Source: Promethearchaeota archaeon
GTDB lineage: Archaea > Asgardarchaeota > Lokiarchaeia > Sigyniarchaeales > SOKP01
Assembly: GCA_011364925.1 (NCBI GenBank)
Contig: RDOA01000019.1
Coordinates: forward strand, 1-58,180
Reading direction: 5' to 3'
Length of the DNA stretch: 58,180 bases
In this document: positions 51,601-58,180 of the stretch, one piece after another
How positions within the stretch are numbered: the first letter of the stretch is position 1
Layout: the number at the start of each line of letters is the position of its first letter
Notes under the pieces: generated by a model
Told to the model about the DNA's origin: nothing
Database searches by the model: none
What the model saw: the letters and a program-made list of their open reading frames with translations, nothing else
Position numbers and translations under genes: made by a program

Positions 51601-52752
51601 ATGGTTAGAATTAAAAGCATAGAAACTGTAAAAGGATTCTCAATTTTAATAATTCTTATTTCAAACTCTATAAACTATTGGTTAATTTTCGGAGATGATA
51701 TGCAAGATATTTATGGGTTTATTATTACTATTTTAGAAGTGATTGGTCCAGCGTTATATATATTTGTTATATCGTTTTCAATTTCTTTCACATTAGATAA
51801 AAAAATGGGAACTTATCCTAAAAAAGCAAATCGAAATATAATCTTTAAACAAGCTTTCTTTTTGATATTGATAGGAATTCTATATAATATAATAATTAAT
51901 CCGAATTTGGCCTTCCCCTTCAATCTTTGGGGATGGAATATCCTTATCTTTTTAGGTTTTTCTCAAATTATTTGTTATTTAGCTTATAAGCTGGTGAGAT
52001 GGATACGTTTAGTTATTGGTTTATTTATCATTTTTTTAACACCCGGAATTCGAGAATTATTGTTTATAGTAAAAGATACAAATCTTTTAATGAACGCAAT
52101 CCATTTTGTAATTGTTTCTCCTTTTCCTAATTATTCGCTTCTACCATTTGCTTCAATTTCTTTTTTCTCTACTGTATTTGGGGAATATATATTTGAATCT
52201 ATATCCTTAAATTCAAACAGAGCAAATCTTCGTTCAACTCAGTCTATTATTAAATATGGCTTAGTGTTATTATTTTGTGGATTTATACTTCCCTTCATAG
52301 ATATTGGTTTGGTTGTTAATGCTGAAAATTTTAACCCCTTAATCTATCCTTTTCAGGAAGCCGTTCCATTATTAGTTGCTCACAATATATTGTATATCTC
52401 TGGGTTGCCCTTATTTTTATTAAAAGGGACTCCTTCTTTTCTATTTTTATGTATGGGGTTAGCATTACTAATTATTGGGATTTTTTATTATTATTCAGAT
52501 GTTCTCCATAATAAAAGCAGAATTTGTAATACATTTGATATGTTTGGGAGACACTCTATTACAATATTTTTTCTTCAATACTTATTCGTATGGATTTTAT
52601 ACCAAAAAGTTATAATAGTCTGGTATTTCCCATTCTTATTACTGTATTTAGCCATATTTGGGGTTTTATTTTTCCTATGGCAGGAAAATCATAATTCAAT
52701 CCTTTCGTTGGATTGGATCAAGAATAAAATAAGTGGAAAAACTGAAGATTAA
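51601..52752 (+). CDS. Polytopic membrane protein of the DUF1624/HGSNAT-like acyltransferase type
   Basis: A 383-residue protein with about ten hydrophobic segments. IKSIETVKGFSILIILISNS at the start is the family-type first helix (usually R..SiD..RGl.i). FNLWGWNILIFLGFSQIICY near residue 115 matches the WDIL-IGLS segment, and MFGRHSITIFFLQYLFVWIL near 315-335 the late helix. Members include the lysosomal heparan N-acetyltransferase and bacterial DUF1624 proteins, which acetylate glycans across the membrane. The family histidine is not obvious here, so activity is uncertain. The start is ATG 51601; two TTG codons directly before it are in frame. The gene overlaps the 3' end of the TPR gene on the other strand by four bases. 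Confidence 0.65.
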   Translation: MVRIKSIETVKGFSILIILISNSINYWLIFGDDMQDIYGFIITILEVIGPALYIFVISFSISFTLDKKMGTYPKKANRNIIFKQAFFLILIGILYNIIINPNLAFPFNLWGWNILIFLGFSQIICYLAYKLVRWIRLVIGLFIIFLTPGIRELLFIVKDTNLLMNAIHFVIVSPFPNYSLLPFASISFFSTVFGEYIFESISLNSNRANLRSTQSIIKYGLVLLFCGFILPFIDIGLVVNAENFNPLIYPFQEAVPLLVAHNILYISGLPLFLLKGTPSFLFLCMGLALLIIGIFYYYSDVLHNKSRICNTFDMFGRHSITIFFLQYLFVWILYQKVIIVWYFPFLLLYLAIFGVLFFLWQENHNSILSLDWIKNKISGKTED

Positions 52753-54179
52753 GGCTCTTCTTCTCTAAGAGAGTTAATTTTCTCGTTTACGAGGTTTTTG
52801 TTATATTCATCTTCTATTTCAGTGAAAGATTCTTTTGCTTTTTCAAAATATATTAGAGCTCTATCAAACATATGCTTAGAAACATAAATATCTCCTAATT
52901 TGGATTGAACATTAGCAGCCATCTTCGCATTATTTAAACTTTCAAATAGTTCTAGAGCTTCTTCATAATATAAAATTGCTTTTTGTTCATCTTGGATGTA
53001 GTCTTGAAAAATGGTAGCTACATGATATTTCATTTCAGCTATTTTTAATTTATCTCCAAATTTTTGGTAAATCTCCTTTGAATATCCGTAATAATCAATA
53101 GCTTTACTGTCCTCTCCTTTTAATGAGTAGAATTTGGCAATCGCTTCTAAAACAATCCCCTCTTTTATGTTTTCCTGGACCTCAAAGGTCCTTACAGCTT
53201 CTAGACTTTTCAAAAAGTAATCTTCTGCTTCTAGATCATTATCCCATAATGAATGTAAGTACCCTAAATAAAGAAAACACTCCCACTCTAGTCTTTTACG
53301 CGTAACAAGGGTAATCTGGTTTTTGATTGATTCAATCAATTCTAATACGCTTATTAAGCATTTATAAGATCGATTGTAATAGTCTTCTCCGAGATAATAA
53401 TAATATTTTCCATATTTTATGCGAGTCTGGATAATACCATAGGCATCATTTATATTCGTAAAAAATTCCAAGTTCCTTTTTAATAATTTCTTGACCCGTT
53501 CGTAATCCTTTAACGAAAGTAACACTTCAATTAAATTGCTAGAAGTTTTTATTGCTTCGACTTCCAAATTCTCTTGTTCAGCTAAATTTAACGCGTCTTG
53601 ATAAAATTGATATGAATTCTCAAAATCATTAATCAAGTAATAAACATTTCCTAAATTATTCAAAACTTGTACTTTTTTTACATTATCCTTTAGATCTTCT
53701 AAATAACTTAGGGTTCTATCAAAGTGATAAATCGCCTGATCAAAAAATCCAGTTTCCTCGTAAATTAGACCTAATTCGTTATGACTTATTATTATATTCA
53801 AAGTATTTTTTTCCTCTTTAAAATTTTCCAAAGCAAGTTCTAAATTTTTTAAAGCATTAGGAAAATCTCTCTTATTGTAAAATAAACTTGCTTTCCTTAA
53901 TAGAAGATCACCCATGTTTCTTCCTAATTTTTCACTTTCAGTTAATTTCTCTTCCAGTTCAGCTAACTCAAATTCAATTGATTCGTCATCAATTAAGTTA
54001 ACATTATAGTAGTCATCTTCTTCTTGGGTGTCACTGGAAGGATGTGAAAGACTTTCATGAGAAGAAAATAATCTTTTATTAAGTTCCTCGTTAAGGTTTG
54101 TAATTAAAGGTTTATTACAATTACGACAATAAGTCCAATAAGGTTCAATTGGTTCCTTACAAAATGGACAATGATTCAT
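52749..54179 (-). CDS. Zinc-ribbon TPR-repeat protein
   Basis: A 476-residue protein. An N-terminal zinc ribbon (CPFC...YCRNCNKP; cysteines near residues 4, 7, 17 and 20) is followed by an acidic linker. About nine tetratricopeptide-type helix pairs then fill residues 100-470, for example NIIISHNELGLIYEETGFFD, NLGNVYYLINDFENSYQFYQ, HVATIFQDYIQDEQKAILYY and KLGDIYVSKHMFDRALIYFE. TPR arrays bind peptides or proteins. No enzymatic domain is present. A second TPR gene lies 111 bases upstream on the same strand. It overlaps the acyltransferase gene's stop codon by four bases. Confidence 0.78.
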   Translation of the reverse strand: MNHCPFCKEPIEPYWTYCRNCNKPLITNLNEELNKRLFSSHESLSHPSSDTQEEDDYYNVNLIDDESIEFELAELEEKLTESEKLGRNMGDLLLRKASLFYNKRDFPNALKNLELALENFKEEKNTLNIIISHNELGLIYEETGFFDQAIYHFDRTLSYLEDLKDNVKKVQVLNNLGNVYYLINDFENSYQFYQDALNLAEQENLEVEAIKTSSNLIEVLLSLKDYERVKKLLKRNLEFFTNINDAYGIIQTRIKYGKYYYYLGEDYYNRSYKCLISVLELIESIKNQITLVTRKRLEWECFLYLGYLHSLWDNDLEAEDYFLKSLEAVRTFEVQENIKEGIVLEAIAKFYSLKGEDSKAIDYYGYSKEIYQKFGDKLKIAEMKYHVATIFQDYIQDEQKAILYYEEALELFESLNNAKMAANVQSKLGDIYVSKHMFDRALIYFEKAKESFTEIEDEYNKNLVNEKINSLREEEP

Positions 54180-54290
54180 TACTCGATGATGTTATATTAA
54201 TGCTCGTTTAATTACAAATGAAAATTCGTTCATATATAATTTTTTAAAAATTCAATTAAAGAGTACATCAACGATTTCTTTTCATTAATA

Positions 54291-55211
54291 TTAGTTTTTT
54301 CTGCTATTCAAATACAATTTTAAATCTCTGTTTATTTCATCCTCGTTTAATCCTAAAGAATTTAAAAGGATTCTTAGCTGAATAATGGAGTTTTTCGCAT
54401 TTATTTCTTCAGCGACGCTTAATGCTTTAATGTATGTTTCTTTTGCTTCTTTTAACTCACCTTCATAAACTAAGAGTTCACCAATATAACTTAAACCCTT
54501 TAAAATTAACTCCGTATAATTTGAATCAATCGCTTTATTAGTCCCTTTTTTAAAATATATAAGAGATTGAAAAAGATCGTTATCTCTTTTTTTTAAAATA
54601 CCTAAATTAAAGTATGATACAATTTCACCCTTAGGATCGTCTAATTTCTTAAATGCTTCAAGAGATTTTTGATAAAGTTCATAAACAATTTCCCAATTCT
54701 CTTTTATTTCATAAATTTGAATTAGATTACCCAGACAATCAAGTAAATTATATATATCATCATGATCAGAGCATAACGCACTACACTCAAGAAAAACATC
54801 GCATGCTTGATCATATTGGTTTAGCTTGATTAGATTGTTTCCGATTCCTTTTAAGCATGTGATTAGTTCTTGAATCTGATTTAATTCAGTATAAATATCG
54901 AATGCGTGTTGGTAACTTTCAATTGATTTCTGATAATCACCTTTTTTAAAATAAAGCGTCCCTAATAAGCCATAAACGGCTGCTTGCCCTAATCTATCTT
55001 TCTGTTTCTGAAAATGTTTCAAGCAGATCAAATAATTCGTTTCTGATTCCTCAAATAATCCTAATTGTATTTGAATTAAACTAATATCACTAAGTTCCTG
55101 GATGTAGTTTGAATCTTTACCTATTTGCTCTAATTCCTTTAAATTAGCTAATTTTTCTTTAAGGAGGACTTCTAATTCTTCACGAGTATATTCGTCTTTA
55201 TCTTCTGTCAT
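54291..55211 (-). CDS. TPR-repeat protein
   Basis: A 306-residue soluble TPR protein with about seven repeat units, for example AVYGLLGTLYFKKGDYQKSI, CLKGIGNNLIKLNQYDQACD, YFNLGILKKRDNDLFQSLIY and YIGELLVYEGELKEAKETYI. It has no zinc ribbon, unlike the following gene, with which it may form an operon. A role as an adaptor or chaperone-like scaffold is possible. ATG start at 55211. The last 25 residues (ILLNSLGLNEDEINRDLKLY) are a final helix. Confidence 0.75.
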   Translation of the reverse strand: MTEDKDEYTREELEVLLKEKLANLKELEQIGKDSNYIQELSDISLIQIQLGLFEESETNYLICLKHFQKQKDRLGQAAVYGLLGTLYFKKGDYQKSIESYQHAFDIYTELNQIQELITCLKGIGNNLIKLNQYDQACDVFLECSALCSDHDDIYNLLDCLGNLIQIYEIKENWEIVYELYQKSLEAFKKLDDPKGEIVSYFNLGILKKRDNDLFQSLIYFKKGTNKAIDSNYTELILKGLSYIGELLVYEGELKEAKETYIKALSVAEEINAKNSIIQLRILLNSLGLNEDEINRDLKLYLNSRKN

Positions 55212-55246
55212 AAATAAAAAGGAGAATTAATTAATTTTAATAGCAT

Positions 55247-55684
55247 TCATTCTAAAAGTTCTTCTAAAATCTCAGCTGCGTTTTTCACGCATAGTCGGCA
55301 TTTTTTATCGAGTAAATCATTTTGACGGAAAAATTCTAGACCTTCAGGAGTATTAATGTCACAACCAATAATTTCCTTACAAATCATCGAACCATTTTTT
55401 TTAAGAAAACGGTAAGAAAATTCGTTTACAATTTGATAAGTCTTATCTTTCGCATCTGAATCATTACTTAAACCTAAACCATGCTTCAACCCTATAACCA
55501 TGTAAGCACCAGTAACAGCACCGCAAGTTCTACCGCTACGACCCATTCCTCCACCAAATCCAGTAGCTATTTTCAGAGCTATATCTTGATCTAATCCATA
55601 ATAGGGAGCAAAAGTGCCAAATATTGATTGTGCACAATTAAAATCTTTTTCAAAAATTGAGAGAGCTTCTTCTATTCTTGACAT
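55247..55684 (-). CDS. C_GCAxxG_C_C family cysteine-rich protein
   Basis: A 145-residue protein. The defining cluster is C17 (FNCAQSIFG), C54 (RTCGAVTGA, the CGAxxGA box), then Cys near residues 100 (MICKE), 107 (IIGCD) and in the pair CRLC near 130. This is the signature of the C_GCAxxG_C_C family (TIGR01909-type), whose members are common near redox or electron-transfer genes but have no agreed function. The cysteine pattern suggests iron-sulfur or disulfide chemistry. The gene is upstream of the TPR genes (35 bases) and divergent from the AmrS gene. Confidence 0.82.
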   Translation of the reverse strand: MSRIEEALSIFEKDFNCAQSIFGTFAPYYGLDQDIALKIATGFGGGMGRSGRTCGAVTGAYMVIGLKHGLGLSNDSDAKDKTYQIVNEFSYRFLKKNGSMICKEIIGCDINTPEGLEFFRQNDLLDKKCRLCVKNAAEILEELLE

Positions 55685-55792
55685 TTTAAATAACTATATG
55701 TTATATTTTAAACCTATAAGAAATATAAAATTGCGTATCTATTATATATTTAGAGATAGATCAGTAAAATTTCCCAAGCAAAAGGATTTTAT

Positions 55793-56905
55793 ATGAAAGT
55801 TAAAGCGAGATTATATGAAAAACTCGACAAAGATAAGGTTAAATGTCATATTTGTGCTAATGAATGCACCATTCTACCGGGGAAGATTGGAATATGTAGA
55901 ACAAGAAAGAATTTTGACGGAGAATTATTTACTTTAATATATGGTTCTATGATATCCTCAGGCAGCTTGGATCCAATTGAGAAGAAACCACTTTATAACT
56001 TCTGGCCAGGCGCGACAGCTTACTCAATTGCATCAATCGGTTGTTCTTTTAAGTGTCAGAATTGTCAGAACTGGTCTATTAGCCAAGCTAACCCAACGGA
56101 TAATGGAAAAGATGGATATTACGACTTTAAAGGATACGAGGGTCGTAGAATGTCTTTGGTTGAAATGACACCTGAAGAATTAGTAAAAAGAGTCGTTAAA
56201 AGTGGTGCTAAAACATTAGCTTATACGTACAACGAACCACTAATTTGGCACGAATGGATATTGGATACTGCTGAACTGCTTAAAAAAGAGGATATTAAAA
56301 CTATACTAGTGACAAACGGATACTCTACCCTTGAAGCCACGACAGAATTGATAGAAGTAGGAATAGATGCTGCTAATATCGACATTAAATCTATGTCAGA
56401 TGACTTTTATAAGAAAATCTGTGGTGTAAAATCAGTCCAGCCTGTTTTGGATACAGCAAAAAGATTTAAAGCCGGTGGAATTCACGTTGAAATTACTAAT
56501 CTCATTATTCCTGATTTAAATGATAGCGATGCTGAAATTGAGTCGCTTTCTAGTTGGATTTACGAAAATCTTGGAGATGATACTCCACTTCACTTCTCTG
56601 CTTATCATCCAGACTTTAAGCAACCATCTATGAAAAGAACTCCGTTTAAAACATTAGACAACGCCTATAACATCGCCAAAAGAATAGGGTTAAAATATGT
56701 ATATGTTGGGAATATAAATCATGAAAAAGGTGCAAATACTTACTGTCCAAACTGTAATCACTTGATTTTAGGGAGAAGTGGATACCGATTTACGAAAATT
56801 GACATTACAGAGTCAAAACTGTGCCCAAATTGCCAATACGATCTAAAAAACGATATCATAGGGGAAATTGACAAAAATCCCTCTCATAGATTTAGCTTCT
56901 TTTAA
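55793..56905 (+). CDS. AmmeMemoRadiSam-type radical SAM enzyme (AmrS)
   Basis: A 370-residue radical SAM protein. The SAM cluster motif is C84-x3-C88-x2-C91 (IGCSFKCQNCQNW). An N-terminal cysteine group (C18, C21, C25, C35) and a C-terminal zinc ribbon (YCPNCNH...LCPNCQYD) bracket the barrel. KTLAYTYNEPLIWHEWILDT and ILVTNGYSTLEATTELI are family blocks. It belongs to the AmrS/PflA-related group, found beside AMMECR1 and MEMO proteins, which have an unresolved role. Neither partner is in the window. AAAGGA lies before the ATG at 55793. Confidence 0.85.
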   Translation: MKVKARLYEKLDKDKVKCHICANECTILPGKIGICRTRKNFDGELFTLIYGSMISSGSLDPIEKKPLYNFWPGATAYSIASIGCSFKCQNCQNWSISQANPTDNGKDGYYDFKGYEGRRMSLVEMTPEELVKRVVKSGAKTLAYTYNEPLIWHEWILDTAELLKKEDIKTILVTNGYSTLEATTELIEVGIDAANIDIKSMSDDFYKKICGVKSVQPVLDTAKRFKAGGIHVEITNLIIPDLNDSDAEIESLSSWIYENLGDDTPLHFSAYHPDFKQPSMKRTPFKTLDNAYNIAKRIGLKYVYVGNINHEKGANTYCPNCNHLILGRSGYRFTKIDITESKLCPNCQYDLKNDIIGEIDKNPSHRFSFF

Positions 56906-56944
56906 AAATTTAAAAATTATAATAAAAAAGATTTGAAGTTTAAA

Positions 56945-57625
56945 TTATAAGATTCCTGATATTGATACTCCTGGACCTAAAAGCAAGATAGCTTGTAAAA
57001 AGCAGAATCCAGCGATAATTAAGGCTAGAAATGGCCAAGATATTATTTTTGAAATAGCCATCAATGTACCTATGTAGAATTTTGCCGTAAGCGCTACAAT
57101 CGCAAAAACAATTATAAACAAAATAACAAAGAATAATGTAGGATTTATCCAAATTCCAATGAGCTGATAAGCTTGTCCAGGTATTGCCATAGCAACAATA
57201 GCTACAACGGCAGCTCCGGCTAAAAGTCCAACAACGCTAGCGATCGGGATATCGTTCATAGGTTTTAAAAATGTAAGGATTCCCAGTATAATCAGAAAAA
57301 CAGAAGTAAAAACGCTTGGTCCAGGCACTCCTCCTGCTTGTATAATATTATATGCAAATGGTCCACTTGGGGGTACGTTATACAACAATCCAGAAACTCC
57401 ACATAATAAACTCAAAACACCAACAACTATGCCAAAGTAGGTTAATACTTTTAAGAATTTTGTAATTTTGAAATCCCAATCCTCTACTTTCCTCTCCTTT
57501 ACAGAACCTCTTCGCTTTGCCTCGTATACTCCGTATATTAACCACATAACTCCCAAGATTAATACCATGAAACCAGCCATTCCTGCTAAAGGTATCAAAA
57601 ATACTTCCTTAAATTGAAAAATCAC
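56945..57625 (-). CDS. Small polytopic membrane protein of unknown function
   Basis: A 226-residue protein with about six hydrophobic segments: LIPLAGMAGFMVLILGVMWLI near 10-30, LTYFGIVVGVLSLLCGVSGL near 56-76, FLIILGILTFL near 105-115, VVGLLAGAAVVAIVAMAIP near 125-145, LFFVILFIIVFAIVALTAKF near 160-178 and one near the end. A short charged loop (RRGSVKERKVEDWD) lies after the first segment. No motif identifies a family. The GTG start (57623-57625) is well supported by GGAGTGA six bases upstream. It is convergent with the AmrS gene, with 39 bases between. Confidence 0.65.
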   Translation of the reverse strand: MIFQFKEVFLIPLAGMAGFMVLILGVMWLIYGVYEAKRRGSVKERKVEDWDFKITKFLKVLTYFGIVVGVLSLLCGVSGLLYNVPPSGPFAYNIIQAGGVPGPSVFTSVFLIILGILTFLKPMNDIPIASVVGLLAGAAVVAIVAMAIPGQAYQLIGIWINPTLFFVILFIIVFAIVALTAKFYIGTLMAISKIISWPFLALIIAGFCFLQAILLLGPGVSISGIL

Positions 57626-57631
57626 AAAATT

Positions 57632-57638
57632 TCACTCC
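57632..57638 (-). promoter_or_regulatory. Shine-Dalgarno sequence deciding the GTG start of the 226-residue membrane protein
   Basis: On the minus strand this reads GGAGTGA, six bases before the GTG. It is among the clearest ribosome sites in the window and validates a non-ATG start. Confidence 0.65.
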
Positions 57639-57756
57639 TTTAAATTAATTTAAATTTGTTATTATGTTGAATAACACGATCTAAGTATTTATATCATACC
57701 TAGTCCAATACTTGTTTACATCAAATTGTATCATATTGAAAACCAAGAATTAATGG

Positions 57757-58180
57757 TTACGATATAAATGATGTCGATTTTTTCACATAGTCTAAATAGG
57801 TGTTTATCTCATTATTCATTGTCTCATCATTCCAAGAATATTCCTTTTTCATAATCTCTGCTACTTTTTCAGCTGCTATAGAAGCTCGTTGGTGATGGAT
57901 CCAGAGCGACATTTCTGTTCGTCTACAAAATACATCGATTAAATGAGGGGATAGCTCGTATCGTAAAACGTAAAGAATTTCAGCGTGGATAAAGTCGTTT
58001 TCCTCAATAATTCGTTCTTTTAGAAATTCTTCCTCTTTTATCATATCGAGGATTTGAATTGCACCTTTTCCATATTGCTGATAGAGATGATCTGAAATAT
58101 CTTCATCAAGAATTACACCTGATTTCTTTAGTGCGTCAGACCAGTCATCTTTTTCAAGAGATATAATAAACGGCTGCCTG
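57757..58180 (-). CDS. Glycerol-3-phosphate dehydrogenase (GlpA/GlpD type), C-terminal part, cut by window edge
   Basis: The frame is open from the right edge down to the stop at 57757-57759, giving about 140 residues of C-terminus. Matches to the DAO C-terminal domain of FAD-linked glycerol-3-phosphate dehydrogenases are HLYQQYGKGAIQIL, HAEILYVLRYELSPHLIDVF and CRRTEMSLWIHHQRASIAAE. In particular, the RYEL...DVFCRRT pattern is that of the Glp family. The enzyme oxidises sn-glycerol-3-phosphate to dihydroxyacetone phosphate and feeds electrons to quinones or an electron-transfer partner. The catalytic FAD domain lies outside the window. An ATG at 58042-58044 is internal, since the frame continues upstream of it. 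Confidence 0.75.
   Translation of the reverse strand, partial: RQPFIISLEKDDWSDALKKSGVILDEDISDHLYQQYGKGAIQILDMIKEEEFLKERIIEENDFIHAEILYVLRYELSPHLIDVFCRRTEMSLWIHHQRASIAAEKVAEIMKKEYSWNDETMNNEINTYLDYVKKSTSFIS

Noticed and set aside
55793-56905. Radical SAM gene as QueE to complete the preQ0 pathway
   Set aside because: The C-x3-C-x2-C arrangement, flanking zinc ribbon and length match the AmrS/PflA-related group, not the short QueE with its own cluster motif.
1-58180. CRISPR array, insertion sequence, phage or integrated element
   Set aside because: No regular direct repeats, transposase, integrase or terminal inverted repeats were seen anywhere; base composition looks even.

Overview
The window is AT-rich, densely packed DNA, almost certainly from an Asgard archaeon and most likely of the Lokiarchaeia (Promethearchaeota) type. 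The archaeal evidence is three enzymes of the tetrahydromethanopterin C1 pathway (Mch, Mtd, Ftr), an archaeal 3-dehydroquinate synthase II, ribosomal protein eL33, an XPD helicase, a RecJ-like DHH nuclease, a beta-CASP RNase and a eukaryote/archaeal-type glycyl-tRNA synthetase. TATA-box promoters and several apparently leaderless starts agree with this. The Asgard evidence is a set of eukaryotic-signature proteins: an ESCRT-III (Snf7) protein with a CHMP6-like Vps4-binding motif, a Rab-like and a Rag-like small GTPase, two Roadblock/LC7 proteins, and a large cross-brace zinc-finger/GRAM-like protein next to the ESCRT-III gene. The genus cannot be fixed by eye.

Layout. 1-7.2 kb: a Roadblock protein cut by the left edge, a dNK-like kinase, a zinc-ribbon CPBP-like membrane protein, a GH57 glycosidase, an SDR epimerase-QueC fusion divergent from QueD, and DHQ synthase II. 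7.4-10.2 kb: ESCRT-III facing the zinc-finger/GRAM/low-complexity protein. 10.3-17.4 kb: eL33, a ceramidase-like hydrolase, glycogen synthase plus an MFS carrier, and XPD. 17.4-25.7 kb: a membrane protein, the Rab-like GTPase, an FrhB-like iron-sulfur protein, a Roadblock protein, a winged-helix protein, 3-hydroxyacyl-CoA dehydrogenase, a presenilin-family protease, a GT4 glycosyltransferase, a flavin-binding protein and a small unlisted ORF. 25.9-41.1 kb: a C1 and purine-salvage area with Mch, RecJ-like nuclease, beta-CASP RNase, two divergent MTA phosphorylases, the complete glycine cleavage operon (gcvT-H-PA-PB), Apt, a Rag-like GTPase with a non-canonical start, Mtd and Ftr. 41.1-58.2 kb: two surface proteins, GlyRS, a polytopic membrane protein, a coiled-coil/GNAT/GNAT/membrane-acyltransferase cluster, two TPR proteins, a C_GCAxxG_C_C protein, an AmrS-type radical SAM enzyme, a membrane protein and the C-terminus of a glycerol-3-phosphate dehydrogenase.

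How the genes fit together. Ftr, Mch and Mtd are consecutive steps from formyl-methanofuran to methylene-tetrahydromethanopterin, and the glycine cleavage system delivers a one-carbon unit at the same oxidation level. MTA phosphorylase yields adenine, which Apt returns to AMP. GH57 and glycogen synthase suggest a storage glucan. The GTPase, Roadblock, ESCRT-III and GRAM-like proteins are the likely membrane-remodelling and signalling components.

No tRNA, rRNA, CRISPR array, insertion sequence or phage module was seen. No intergenic gap exceeds 300 bases. The most distinctive items are the ESCRT-III protein with its convergent zinc-finger/GRAM neighbour, the SDR-QueC fusion, the presenilin homologue, the zinc-ribbon MTA phosphorylase paralogue and the Rag GTPase whose only start giving a complete P-loop is AUA.
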